From Amazonocrinis nigriterrae CENA67 (GTDB lineage Bacteria; Cyanobacteriota; Cyanobacteriia; Cyanobacteriales; Nostocaceae), in contig NZ_JAECZC010000002.1 of the NCBI RefSeq assembly GCF_016056305.1, positions 203,934-267,933 on the forward strand: a DNA stretch of 64,000 nt, given 5' to 3'. Positions 10,106 to 19,266 of this stretch are shown here, piece after piece. The notes below the pieces were generated by a model that made no database searches, had not been told where the DNA came from, and saw only the letters and a list, made by a program, of their open reading frames with translations. How positions within the stretch are numbered: position 1 is the first letter of the stretch; every line of letters begins with the position of its first letter. Made by a program: the position numbers and the translations under genes.

Positions 10106-11095
10106 TTAGGTCGAAGTAAGGGGAATCTTCTTGGTTAAGCTGTGAACAAAGTGTTTCATGCGACGATAGTTGAGGGCGATCGCTTCAGCCTGTTCATATC
10201 CAAACCATTTTGATAGCTGGCGCAAAATTCTGGGGCCAGAAGGCAGATAGTTTGGATTCAGATTGTGAATTCTAGCGAGGATTTCGTAGAATTTGGAGCG
10301 ATCGTACTCAAAGAAAAATCGTGCTACTCCCCCGTAAACTTTCTCTAGTGTGACTTGACGCTCTGGAGTTATACCGCCATTAGCTTTCCAGAACTCCTCT
10401 ACTTGGCAAGCATTATTGAAACAATCTAAAACAAATTTAATCGGGTGACGGCGGGATAAACTATTAGCTTTGTGGACTCGATAATCAGCTTGTACGCCAG
10501 GAACATAAACAAATTTACCCCCCATCAAAGCTGCATCTAATAAAAAGCGAGCATCCTGAATGATCGGCAGAGATTCATTCCAAGCACCAATAGCTTCTAC
10601 AATTCGACGGTGGTACAAAAGGGCTGCGGGTGGTGACCAGAAATCTGTAAACAAGGCAATTTGGGGATCGACATGAACATCTTCAATCCGTCTGGCAATG
10701 ATATTACCTAGGAGAAATTCACCTGCTTCATTCTCCTCTAACCTTTGCCAATCTGAGTACGCCACATCTGCATCGTTGCTGATTAGAGCATGAACTCTTT
10801 TTTCTAAAGCATCAGGTCGTAAAAGATCATCTGCATCTAAATATTGAATAAACTTACCCCTAGCTAAGGCAGTGCCTAAATTGCGAGCTACACTTGCTCC
10901 TCGGTTTGAACCGAATTCTGCTCTAACTCTATAACCAAAAGATTTAATTACCTCTGCCGTGCCATCTGTTGAACCATCATCAACCAGAATAATTTCGTAA
11001 TCGGCAAAGGTTTGGGAGAAAACACTTTCAATAGTTTCTGTGAGAAAGCGTTCTGCATTATAGCAAGGAATGATAACGGAAACTAATGGTGTCAC
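10106..11095 (-). CDS. Glycosyltransferase family 2
   Basis: A 329-residue GT-A enzyme with a textbook GT2 core: PLVSVIIPCYNAERFLTETI, IILVDDGSTDGTAEVIKSF, RGASVARNLGTALARGKFIQ and the acidic QYLDADDLL motif. The usual ED near the acceptor site is represented by PIIQDARFLLDAA. The role is transfer of one sugar to the lipid-linked repeat unit at the cytoplasmic side. It is followed after 1 bp by a GT4 gene and preceded by the pyruvyl transferase gene with a 22-bp gap. Confidence 0.9.
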   Translation of the reverse strand: MTPLVSVIIPCYNAERFLTETIESVFSQTFADYEIILVDDGSTDGTAEVIKSFGYRVRAEFGSNRGASVARNLGTALARGKFIQYLDADDLLRPDALEKRVHALISNDADVAYSDWQRLEENEAGEFLLGNIIARRIEDVHVDPQIALFTDFWSPPAALLYHRRIVEAIGAWNESLPIIQDARFLLDAALMGGKFVYVPGVQADYRVHKANSLSRRHPIKFVLDCFNNACQVEEFWKANGGITPERQVTLEKVYGGVARFFFEYDRSKFYEILARIHNLNPNYLPSGPRILRQLSKWFGYEQAEAIALNYRRMKHFVHSLTKKIPLTST

Positions 11096-11117
11096 TACTC
11101 AACCTTCAATGTCAGTA

Positions 11118-12356
11118 CTAGTTAGTTATTGCATCATTAAAAGGTATTTGTTGATACCACATTCCTATTGCCTTTGCTGCCTTTTCACGAGCGATCGCTG
11201 TTTGCTTTATCGAATAATTAGAAAAATATTCACAAATCTGCTCAGCAAATTTTTCAGTATTTAAGTTATTTAAAACAACGAGAGGAACTCCTTGCCATCC
11301 TGTATACTTATCAAAGTCAACATATTTGTAATCGTAATAGTCTCCCGATGTTACTGGAACTGAAGGACAACCACCAAGCATGGAGAGAATACAACCATGG
11401 AAAGACATAGATATGGTTCCATATGCCTGACTTGCTATTTCGATTAATTCTTCTTCTTGAGTTATAAGTGGTAAAACCTCTAGCGAAATTTTTGGGAATT
11501 TTTCATGATTTTCCAAATAATCCAATATCCTCGTATCATCGCAGAAAGACGCGCCACTCATTTGAAATAGTTTAAATGGCAACTTTAAACGATTGTTAAC
11601 AGCAGCGAGGAGGTTTAAAAAATCTTCAAATTCTCTGTTTTCTCCATCTCTCAAGAAATTTGTTCCTCGCATATTAACTAAGATAAACTTCGACTCTCGC
11701 AAATGTTCTTTAATGATCGAGTAACGTATATCACAACTAAAAACTTCATCGTAGCAAAGTTTGGCTTCAGGTAAATTAAGCAATTCTAAACAGTTTTTAT
11801 TGCGTACCCTCACATCTTTGACAAGATACTTTAAAGTCAAAAGTAAAAAACGACGCTGCCATTTGTTCTCAGGCCCATACTGTTGGGGCCCAAAGTACAT
11901 GGGAACACCATACAATCGACATAAAACAGCTGCCAAAAATAAAGGTATAAAATTATACCAAAACCATTGTTCTGACAACTGAGTACCACCATAAAAATAA
12001 ACAATAGGAGATTCCTTGATCTCCTGATTAATGCGCCTGAACTCTTGGCGATTTGCTTGAGTTGCTATTAGATAAAATGGTAGGGTGATAATAGCAGTTA
12101 ATCTTTGTAAAACTTTAGGCAAGTGAAGATGACGGAGCTTATTATGCCATGTCCAATACAAAAGTGAAATTCCTTTTTTAAAATCAACTTCTGGAATTTC
12201 GTACTGACTTATTTCTAAATTGGTATCAATATGAGAGATAATTTTTGTGTCTTTTCCAAAAACATTACGAAGTTGTTGAGCAACACAGCGAACCAAACAT
12301 TTATCGCCAAATGAATCTTGACCGTTATAAGAACCAATAATTAGAATAGAAGTCAT
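11118..12356 (-). CDS. Polysaccharide pyruvyl transferase family protein
   Basis: A 412-residue protein of the WcaK/CsaB/polysaccharide pyruvyl transferase family, which transfers pyruvate from phosphoenolpyruvate to sugar hydroxyls to form ketals. Visible marks are the N-terminal ILIIGSYNGQDSFGDKCLVR, the central PIVYFYGGTQLSEQWFW, a GPQQYGPE segment and the C-terminal TISMSFHGCILSMLGGCPSV, where SFHG/H is the family signature. The pyruvate would make the polymer acidic. The alternative is one of the related glycosyltransferase-like members, because family substrates vary. It lies between AsnB and a GT2 gene in the same orientation. Confidence 0.8.
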   Translation of the reverse strand: MTSILIIGSYNGQDSFGDKCLVRCVAQQLRNVFGKDTKIISHIDTNLEISQYEIPEVDFKKGISLLYWTWHNKLRHLHLPKVLQRLTAIITLPFYLIATQANRQEFRRINQEIKESPIVYFYGGTQLSEQWFWYNFIPLFLAAVLCRLYGVPMYFGPQQYGPENKWQRRFLLLTLKYLVKDVRVRNKNCLELLNLPEAKLCYDEVFSCDIRYSIIKEHLRESKFILVNMRGTNFLRDGENREFEDFLNLLAAVNNRLKLPFKLFQMSGASFCDDTRILDYLENHEKFPKISLEVLPLITQEEELIEIASQAYGTISMSFHGCILSMLGGCPSVPVTSGDYYDYKYVDFDKYTGWQGVPLVVLNNLNTEKFAEQICEYFSNYSIKQTAIAREKAAKAIGMWYQQIPFNDAITN

Positions 12357-12381
12357 TTCACAACCTATATAGTTATTTACG

Positions 12382-14364
12382 TTAATTTTTGATGACGCTT
12401 AAATCAGCATTATTTTGCGTAGGAATATTACCATTAATAAATATATCTATCCATTTTGCTGCATTCAAATATGGCCATACTTTCTCGGCTAAGTGATAAT
12501 CCCAAGTTCCATCTAACAAATGTTGATTACAAAACTGACGAATTTGTTTACTATTCCACAACTCACAACTAACAAATTCATCGCTATTAATTATTTCCTT
12601 CACCCAACTCGTAAATTGTTGTTCTTGAAATAATTTTTGCATTGGTGACGCAAAACCAATTTTATGCTTTCTTAACCGCACTTCTTCTGGGATAATTCCT
12701 TTCATGGAAGTGCGTAAGATTCTCTTTGTAAAGCCATCACCCAGCTTGCTTGTCATTGGTAAAGCGAAGCAATATGTTACTAACCGCCAATCTAAAAAAG
12801 GCATTCTCACTTCAACTCCATGTGCCATAGAGGCTCGATCAAAAATGCGTAGTAGAGTTGGTAAGACAGTTACATGAAAATCTTGATAGAGAGCTAGAGA
12901 AAAATTATCCATTGATAGTGGATCTTTGAATCCTGGAGTCAATCTAGAATTAGTTTGCAACCATCTATTATCATTCGAGCGACTGATCAAGCTTTTCACT
13001 TTCTGAGGCAATCTTGTAATTCGATGGGCAAAATTGTACATTTCTGCCAAACCTGGAGTCGCATGGAATATAAGAGTCAATGGGCTGGACTTGGGCCATT
13101 GGCTAGTTTGTCCATAAACTCCTTGTAGTATATTCATTAAAGACAATGTTTGTCTGGGATGAAAAAGGCCTGAATTGGCACTAATCGCCGCTGTTATATG
13201 CTGAGGATAACCTGCTAGTAATTCGTCTGCTCCATGACCATCCATAGTCACGTATAAACCATGCTGACGCACAGTTTGATAAGTCAGCCAAATTGCAATT
13301 GGCAGATTGAAAAATATGTCTTCGCTATTCCACAACACCTGATTTATAGTATCTGCATTTAGAATAGGATCAAGGTAACAATAAGTTGGAATTACTTTGG
13401 ATTGATTAACTACCAAATCGGCAAAGGCACGCTCATCATTAGGTGAATCAGGAAAAGTTGCGATAAATGCTCGTTGAGCATGTTCTACTTCTTTTGATTC
13501 ATTCCAGGAATTACGTTTACTAGCAATAGTACTGACGATTGAGCTAGAGTCTAATCCACCACTAAGACAAGAAGTTACAGGTACATCACTACGTGTTCTA
13601 ATACGGCAAGCATCTTCAAATAAAGAGAGAAATTTTTCAGTTTGTTCATAATAAGTCGGTGGAATTTCTGGCAAATTTTCTAGGGTATCCCACCATCTCT
13701 GAATGTCAAATTTCTCTGGCGTGACGATAGCGTAATGTCCAGGAAGTAAACGTTTAACTCTGCTGAATAAGCATCTTTCCTGAGATTCTATATTCCAGCT
13801 ACTGGCAAGAGCAGCAGCCATAACATCATAATCTACTTTTGCCTGAAAGCCTTTTAAAGATAAAAATGCTTTCATTTCTGAAGCAAAGGAAAATTGTTGA
13901 TTAGTCTGATAAAAGTAGAACGGTTTAACACCAAAACGGTCTCTACTCAGGAATAAAACTTTTTCTAACCTATCCCAAATTGCAAATGCCCACATGCCGT
14001 TAAAGGCCAATTGGCATTCATGCCCCCATTCAACGTAAGCTGCTAAGATAACTTCCGTATCTGTTTGCGTATGAAAGTGATGTCCTAGTTCCTCAAGCTG
14101 ATTGCGAATTTCTAAAAAATTATAAATCTCGCCGTTATAGGTAATCCAATATCTCCCATCTCCATAAGACATGGGTTGCTTTCCCTTTTCACTGAGGTCT
14201 AGTATGGCTAGGCGACGATGCCCCAAGCCTATGGTTTCATCAGGATCAAGGAAAATACCATAGCCATCTGGGCCTCGATGCGTCAGAGAATTAGTAAATT
14301 GAAGCAGATCATTTTGATCAATTGGCTGGTTATTTAAATTCCAAATTCCCGCAATACCGCACAT
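12382..14364 (-). CDS. asnB: Asparagine synthase (glutamine-hydrolysing), AsnB type
   Basis: A 660-residue, two-domain amidotransferase. It starts MCGIAGIWN, so Cys2 is the N-terminal nucleophile of the glutaminase domain, with SLTHRGPDGYGIF following. The synthetase domain has the PP-loop SCLSGGLDSSSIVS near residue 268 and VTMDGHGADELLAGYP. Such genes are common in EPS/O-antigen clusters. There they may amidate uronic acids or other sugar carboxylates rather than make free asparagine, and the context favours that reading. The start is secure because processing needs Cys2. Confidence 0.92.
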   Translation of the reverse strand: MCGIAGIWNLNNQPIDQNDLLQFTNSLTHRGPDGYGIFLDPDETIGLGHRRLAILDLSEKGKQPMSYGDGRYWITYNGEIYNFLEIRNQLEELGHHFHTQTDTEVILAAYVEWGHECQLAFNGMWAFAIWDRLEKVLFLSRDRFGVKPFYFYQTNQQFSFASEMKAFLSLKGFQAKVDYDVMAAALASSWNIESQERCLFSRVKRLLPGHYAIVTPEKFDIQRWWDTLENLPEIPPTYYEQTEKFLSLFEDACRIRTRSDVPVTSCLSGGLDSSSIVSTIASKRNSWNESKEVEHAQRAFIATFPDSPNDERAFADLVVNQSKVIPTYCYLDPILNADTINQVLWNSEDIFFNLPIAIWLTYQTVRQHGLYVTMDGHGADELLAGYPQHITAAISANSGLFHPRQTLSLMNILQGVYGQTSQWPKSSPLTLIFHATPGLAEMYNFAHRITRLPQKVKSLISRSNDNRWLQTNSRLTPGFKDPLSMDNFSLALYQDFHVTVLPTLLRIFDRASMAHGVEVRMPFLDWRLVTYCFALPMTSKLGDGFTKRILRTSMKGIIPEEVRLRKHKIGFASPMQKLFQEQQFTSWVKEIINSDEFVSCELWNSKQIRQFCNQHLLDGTWDYHLAEKVWPYLNAAKWIDIFINGNIPTQNNADLSVIKN

Positions 14365-14383
14365 AAAAATTTTTCCTATGCTT

Positions 14384-15331
14384 TTAAGCTCTACCTATAA
14401 TCTTATTTAAGAGATAGAAACTTGTTAAACCTAATTTAGGGCCAAGGCTATCTACAAAACCTGAAACACCAAATTTCTTATACCAATGAAATTTTTGTAA
14501 ATTTTTATTGTTTAAAATATTGAAATACTCATTATTGATTTTTATATTTCTTCTTTTAGCAGCATACAGATAAGTAAGAATATGTTCATCAATGGCTTCT
14601 TCTCTGGAAAATGTCAACATTTCTCGCTGTTTCAATTCATTTTTGTAGTTTTTCAATATTTCTAACCAATCTGATGGATGCCAATGATCATATTTAACCG
14701 TTATTCTCTCTTTACTAAAATGTTGTCTTTTTTTTGTAATAACTTTGTTGACATAACCAATAGAATATCCTTCAGCAAATAAACTAAAAAAATAATCAAA
14801 TATTTCGTTGACAACTAATTTTTCATTCCAGGTTTGAGGATTTCTTTTTATTATTATTGCTGATTCTACCATTGGCTGTTTAATCAAACTAGCCAGAGGG
14901 TCATTGTGATAGAAGAATTTAGAACTAATGTATCTTTCTGGTGTAGAGTCTTCAAAAAAATTAATCCAATCTCCCACAACAGTATCAACTTTCTGTTCTT
15001 GGATACCCATAATTAAAGACTCAATCGCATCATTCATGAGTACATCATCAGTATCTAAAAAAAGAAAGTATTCACCTTGACTCTTTTTAACCCCAAGATT
15101 TCTTGCAGATGCACTTCCTCCATTCTGTTTAGTATAGTTTTTGATAACTTCAGGATAACAAGCAGCAAAATCTTCAATAATACTGGGAGAGTTATCTGTA
15201 GACCCGTCATTGACTACAATAACTTCAATATGTTTATAGGTTTGTTGTAGACAAGACTCTAGAGCTTCTCTAATATATTTTTCAGAATTGTAAGAAGGAA
15301 TAATTATAGAAACCAATGGTTGCTTATTCAT
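14384..15331 (-). CDS. Glycosyltransferase family 2
   Basis: A 315-residue GT-A enzyme. LVSIIIPSYNSEKYIREALE, HIEVIVVNDGSTDNSPSI, GSASARNLGVKKSQGEYFLF and the acidic LDTDDVLM are all in place. The C-terminal half is lysine- and asparagine-rich and poorly conserved, as usual for acceptor-binding parts. Its base composition is more AT-rich than that of the genes at 17-23 kb, which may reflect separate acquisition. It ends 19 bp before the asnB start, suggesting one transcript. Confidence 0.9.
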   Translation of the reverse strand: MNKQPLVSIIIPSYNSEKYIREALESCLQQTYKHIEVIVVNDGSTDNSPSIIEDFAACYPEVIKNYTKQNGGSASARNLGVKKSQGEYFLFLDTDDVLMNDAIESLIMGIQEQKVDTVVGDWINFFEDSTPERYISSKFFYHNDPLASLIKQPMVESAIIIKRNPQTWNEKLVVNEIFDYFFSLFAEGYSIGYVNKVITKKRQHFSKERITVKYDHWHPSDWLEILKNYKNELKQREMLTFSREEAIDEHILTYLYAAKRRNIKINNEYFNILNNKNLQKFHWYKKFGVSGFVDSLGPKLGLTSFYLLNKIIGRA

Positions 15332-15423
15332 AATTCAATTGCTATTGAAATCGGAAAGGCTAAATTGAGGCGCACCCAGTATGTTAGATAGCATTATCAT
15401 ACTGAGCAATATGGATTATTGTG

Positions 15424-17109
15424 CTAATGTTGTAAGCGCCTGTAAAGCCATAGGGGTAGCAAGAAGCTAATGTGACCCATCCGACCAAAATCACCTGTTT
15501 TCAACTGTTTCAACCATATAGAAAATCTCTTCTTTAATGGCATTAATCTTACACTGTCCAGAATCATTTGCTCTAGGTCGGGATTGTTTTGCCTAAATAT
15601 GACGGTAGGCAGTAAGAGATCCATTTCAGTCAGAGACATTTGATCTCTGGTAGTCAATACTGCATTTATCCTAGGTAAAGTAGCGGCAAGGGAATATAGA
15701 TTTTCTAAAGAGCGCTGCCAGTTTTTTCCTATGTGTGTTTCTACAATTTTGCTTCTAGTTGCTTCCCCAAGGGATAGCCGAAAGTTTTCATCTTCAACTA
15801 AGTGCGACAGAACTGCTGTGTATTCTTTGAGATTCTGCACACGAATGAGATTGCCAGTTAGACCAGGCATATCAGCACCAAAGATTTCACATGCACTAGA
15901 GGTGTAGGGATAGCGAGTCACCAATGGTACACCGTAACTTCCAGCTTCCAGCAAGGATGTATTCGAGATCCAGGGGAAGGAATCAACATAAATATCGGCA
16001 GCTTGGTAAAATACTGCGGTATTTTCGGTATGCCCGAATACTCTAATTCTGCCCTGTGTTTGCTCTATAGCGCCTGACCAATCCTCGCTATCACCTGGGC
16101 CAATTACCAGTAAAACTGCTTGCTCATGCTGTTTCAGCAATGTAACATGTGCATCAGCAAAACTAATGCCGTCGATTGTTTTATATTTATCTGCTCTAGC
16201 AATGGAGAGCAGTACTATGCTGTCTTCAAAAAGACCAAGTTGTCGCTTTGCTTCTGCGCGAGAGAGCTTTCTAGAGATGGGATTGAGAATAATTGGAAGT
16301 AGGGCGTTACGCTCTGGCTCAATACCTCTGCGTTCTAGTGATAGGCGCATACCAGACTCGCGCAGATTAGCAACTACATCACTGATCCCGACTCCCATCC
16401 AAATGCGCTCGTCTGCATGATTCACAAAGATAACTGGTGGAGATTGCTCCTTATTGGCAAATGCAATAACAGGAATGATGTCTTGGATGGTATGTAGTAC
16501 AACCATATCCATTGATGCAGCAATTTCACGTAGTCTTTTGGCCCAAGAGACGAAACTACCGACTGTTTCTTCCAAGACGTATACCTTACCGTGACTATTG
16601 AGTACGGCATCTCTGAAAAGTTTAGGGGTATCGGTAAGTGATTGCCGAGTCAATACAACAGAGTGTACTCGCTCGTTATCCTGCTGAATCCAACGCCAAA
16701 GCAGTCTGGAATGTCCACCTATGCCCCAGACTCCGGTTGTAACATGCAGTACATGTTTGATTTTTCCAGGTAAGGAAGTGCTTTTAGATGAATAATGCTT
16801 GCTTCGTATGGCCTTTTGTCCAATCATCAGCAAGACTTGCTCTAGCTCTGGGCTAGCAAAAATACCGCTATGGCGCGTAAATACATATGATGATGCTATT
16901 TGTGCGTACACTGCCGCCATATCATACTCGCCGCGTTGTACAAAATCTCTCGCCTGTGCAACAAGGCTGCTAAAAACCTCAAAGTTTTGTGGTACAAGAC
17001 GACTACCTTCTTCTCGCCAAAGGCTGAGTTGATCGTTAGCAATTTTATCCATATAGTTATTTTGCGAGGTTTTGCCAATTTTTAGCGATTTTCTACTCAA
17101 ACCTGACAA
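15424..17109 (-). CDS. Large GT-B glycosyltransferase with an N-terminal extension
   Basis: A protein of up to 561 residues. The GT-B part begins about residue 114 (KHVLHVTTGVWGIGGHSRLL) and contains VLLSIARADKYKTIDGISF, VLLVIGPGDSEDWSGAIEQT and SNTSLLEAGSYGVPLVTRYP, which fills the GT4 donor-site role. The first 100 residues look like a helical TPR-like extension (FVQRGEYDMAAVYAQIASSY). The longest frame begins at a TTG at 17109 and overlaps the aminotransferase end by 13 bp. An ATG at 17050-17052 is the more ordinary choice. It is the last gene of the tight 23.4-15.4 kb run. Confidence 0.75.
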   Translation of the reverse strand: MSGLSRKSLKIGKTSQNNYMDKIANDQLSLWREEGSRLVPQNFEVFSSLVAQARDFVQRGEYDMAAVYAQIASSYVFTRHSGIFASPELEQVLLMIGQKAIRSKHYSSKSTSLPGKIKHVLHVTTGVWGIGGHSRLLWRWIQQDNERVHSVVLTRQSLTDTPKLFRDAVLNSHGKVYVLEETVGSFVSWAKRLREIAASMDMVVLHTIQDIIPVIAFANKEQSPPVIFVNHADERIWMGVGISDVVANLRESGMRLSLERRGIEPERNALLPIILNPISRKLSRAEAKRQLGLFEDSIVLLSIARADKYKTIDGISFADAHVTLLKQHEQAVLLVIGPGDSEDWSGAIEQTQGRIRVFGHTENTAVFYQAADIYVDSFPWISNTSLLEAGSYGVPLVTRYPYTSSACEIFGADMPGLTGNLIRVQNLKEYTAVLSHLVEDENFRLSLGEATRSKIVETHIGKNWQRSLENLYSLAATLPRINAVLTTRDQMSLTEMDLLLPTVIFRQNNPDLEQMILDSVRLMPLKKRFSIWLKQLKTGDFGRMGHISFLLPLWLYRRLQH

Positions 17110-18299
17110 GCTGTTTTCAATACTTCGATCGCTCTATCTTGTTCTGCTTCGCTCATCTGATGGAACAATGGCAAAATAATGGCATGATCCTGTGCTTGTT
17201 CACTTTCAGTTAAGCGATCGCATTTTCCTACTTCACACTTACAAGTTTCCCGACCAGTACCACAAGACCAAGCTTCAATTTGATAAGCACTTTCGCGGTG
17301 AGCGCACATAATCCCGCGTCTTGTGGCAATACCAGCATCCAACATCACCTGCATGACTTGCACTTGGTCGCAGTTCTCTGGTAAGCGTACACAGTAACTC
17401 TGCCAGTTACTTTTTGCCCAAGCTGGCTCTGTTGGTAGTTTCAATCCTGGCACATCTGCTAGCTGTTCCTGGTAGCGCTGGGCTAAGTAACGCCGACGTT
17501 CCACAATCTCCGGTAGACGTTTGAGTTGTTCCCGTCCCACTGCTGCTTGGATGTCGGTCATGCGGTAGTTATAGCCCAACATCGGGTAAGACTCGAAAAT
17601 TACTTGTTTGGCTCCGTGGCGCACGGTATCGGGAACACTCATCCCGTGTTGTCGCCACAGACGAAACTGTTTATCCCATTCGGGGTTATTGGTGGTCAGC
17701 ATCCCACCATCACCAGTGCTGATGACTTTGCGGGGGTGAAAGGAAAAGCAGGCTATATCGCCATGTGGCTTGCCAATTTTCTGCCACTGTCCATCCCACA
17801 TAATCTCGCTGCCGATCGCACAAGCTGCATCTTCAATTACTGGTAGATTATATTGATGTGCAACTGACAAAATGGCTTTGAGGTCGCAAGGCATCCCCAT
17901 TTGATGAACGACGAGAATGGCGCGGGTGCGATCGCTAATTACATCTTCGATCAACACAGGATTAATATTATATGTTTGTGGTTCAATGTCCACAAACACA
18001 GGTGTGGCACCACAGTAGCGGATGCTGTTAGCAGTTGCGATGTAAGAGTGGCTGACGGTAATCACTTCGTCCCCAGGCTGCACACCAACAGCTAACAGTG
18101 CTAAATGCAATGCTGTGGTGCAGTTGGAGACAGCACAAGCATACTTTGACCCTACATAAGCTGCAAATTCCTGCTCAAAGGCGGCGACTTCTGGCCCCTG
18201 AGTCACCCAGCCGGATATAATAGCACGCTTGGCGGCTTCAGCTTCGGGTTCACCCATCCAGGGTTTGGCGATCGGGATATACTGCATTTTCTCAGACAT
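17097..18299 (-). CDS. DegT/DnrJ/EryC1/StrS aminotransferase (PLP-dependent)
   Basis: A 400-residue fold-type I aminotransferase that aminates a keto-sugar nucleotide. Marks are HSYIATANSIRYCGATPVFV, VIEDAACAIGSE, and the PLP-lysine region DIACFSFHPRKVISTGDGGM, with Lys191 the likely Schiff-base residue. The C-terminal part contains an unusual cysteine group (residues about 329-360: MCAHRES, SCGTGRETCKCEVGKC) not found in most family members. The start ATG overlaps the end of the upstream epimerase gene by 8 bp, so the two are translationally coupled. The product is probably a 3- or 4-amino sugar. Confidence 0.9.
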   Translation of the reverse strand: MSEKMQYIPIAKPWMGEPEAEAAKRAIISGWVTQGPEVAAFEQEFAAYVGSKYACAVSNCTTALHLALLAVGVQPGDEVITVSHSYIATANSIRYCGATPVFVDIEPQTYNINPVLIEDVISDRTRAILVVHQMGMPCDLKAILSVAHQYNLPVIEDAACAIGSEIMWDGQWQKIGKPHGDIACFSFHPRKVISTGDGGMLTTNNPEWDKQFRLWRQHGMSVPDTVRHGAKQVIFESYPMLGYNYRMTDIQAAVGREQLKRLPEIVERRRYLAQRYQEQLADVPGLKLPTEPAWAKSNWQSYCVRLPENCDQVQVMQVMLDAGIATRRGIMCAHRESAYQIEAWSCGTGRETCKCEVGKCDRLTESEQAQDHAIILPLFHQMSEAEQDRAIEVLKTACQV

Positions 18300-19266
18300 T
18301 GCTTGCTTCCTTTGTCAGCTTTTGTTCGCGCCACCAACTAACCAACCGCCGCAACCCTTCTTCCAAGGACACCTCTGCCTCAAAACCCAGCAATTTCTTG
18401 GCTTTACTCACATCGGCAAGTCGCCGTTGCACAGGGTTAATTTTGCGCTCTGGGCCGTATTCTGGTTGTAAATCTGACCCCATCACCTTAGCCAAACTGT
18501 AGGCAAGGTCATTCAAACTGGTTTCTACGCTACTAGCAATATTAAACACTTCGTCGGTGACATCGGCTTTGGCAGCCAAGATGTTGGCTCTAGCAATGTC
18601 TTCAATATACACAAAGTCCATTGTCTGCTTGCCATCACCGAAAATCAACGGTGGCTTTCCAGCAACGATACGTTCCATCCAGCGAATCAATACCTCAGTG
18701 TAAACACCGTAAATATCCATACGTGGCCCGTAGACGTTGAAGTAACGCAAACCTACGTAGTCCAGCCCATACATATCGTAGAAACTACGTAACAAGCCTT
18801 CATTAAAAGTCTTGGCTGCACCGTAGATGGTGCGGTTGTTGTATGGGTGGTGTGATTCAGTTGTGGGAAACTCCACCGCCATACCATATATTGAGGCTGA
18901 TGAAGCAGCGACTACCTTTTTCACACCAGCTTTCACTGCTGCTTCCAAAACATTAAAAGTGCCATCTGCCAAAACTTCTAATGCTAAACGCGGTTCTTCC
19001 GCACATTGAGTAATGCGGATTGCTGCCTGATGAAAGACGATATCCACACCTTGCATGACTTCAGCTAGAAGCTTTTGATCTCGAATATCGCCTTCTACAA
19101 TTACTAAAGGCCCATGCTCTTTTGCCCAAGCCAGGTTTTGCAGTTGTCCGCGTGTGAAGTTATCTAAAACAATAATTTCAGAAACTTCTTCTTTTACCAG
19201 CAAGTCGGCAATATGGGAACCAACTAAACCTGCACCACCTGTAATTAATACTCGACTATTTTGCAT
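18292..19266 (-). CDS. NAD-dependent epimerase/dehydratase (NDP-sugar)
   Basis: A 324-residue extended SDR enzyme. The N-terminus VLITGGAGLVGSHIADLLVK carries the GGxGxxG NAD site. VVAASSASIYG supplies the catalytic serine and NNRTIYGAAKTFNEGLLRS the YxxxK pair. LRYFNVYGPRMDIYGVYTEV and LIFGDGKQTMDFVYIEDIA complete the family pattern. It probably epimerises or otherwise converts an NDP-hexose used by the aminotransferase that follows. Both gene ends overlap neighbours (11 bp upstream, 8 bp downstream), so it is in the core of an operon. Confidence 0.9.
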   Translation of the reverse strand: MQNSRVLITGGAGLVGSHIADLLVKEEVSEIIVLDNFTRGQLQNLAWAKEHGPLVIVEGDIRDQKLLAEVMQGVDIVFHQAAIRITQCAEEPRLALEVLADGTFNVLEAAVKAGVKKVVAASSASIYGMAVEFPTTESHHPYNNRTIYGAAKTFNEGLLRSFYDMYGLDYVGLRYFNVYGPRMDIYGVYTEVLIRWMERIVAGKPPLIFGDGKQTMDFVYIEDIARANILAAKADVTDEVFNIASSVETSLNDLAYSLAKVMGSDLQPEYGPERKINPVQRRLADVSKAKKLLGFEAEVSLEEGLRRLVSWWREQKLTKEASNV

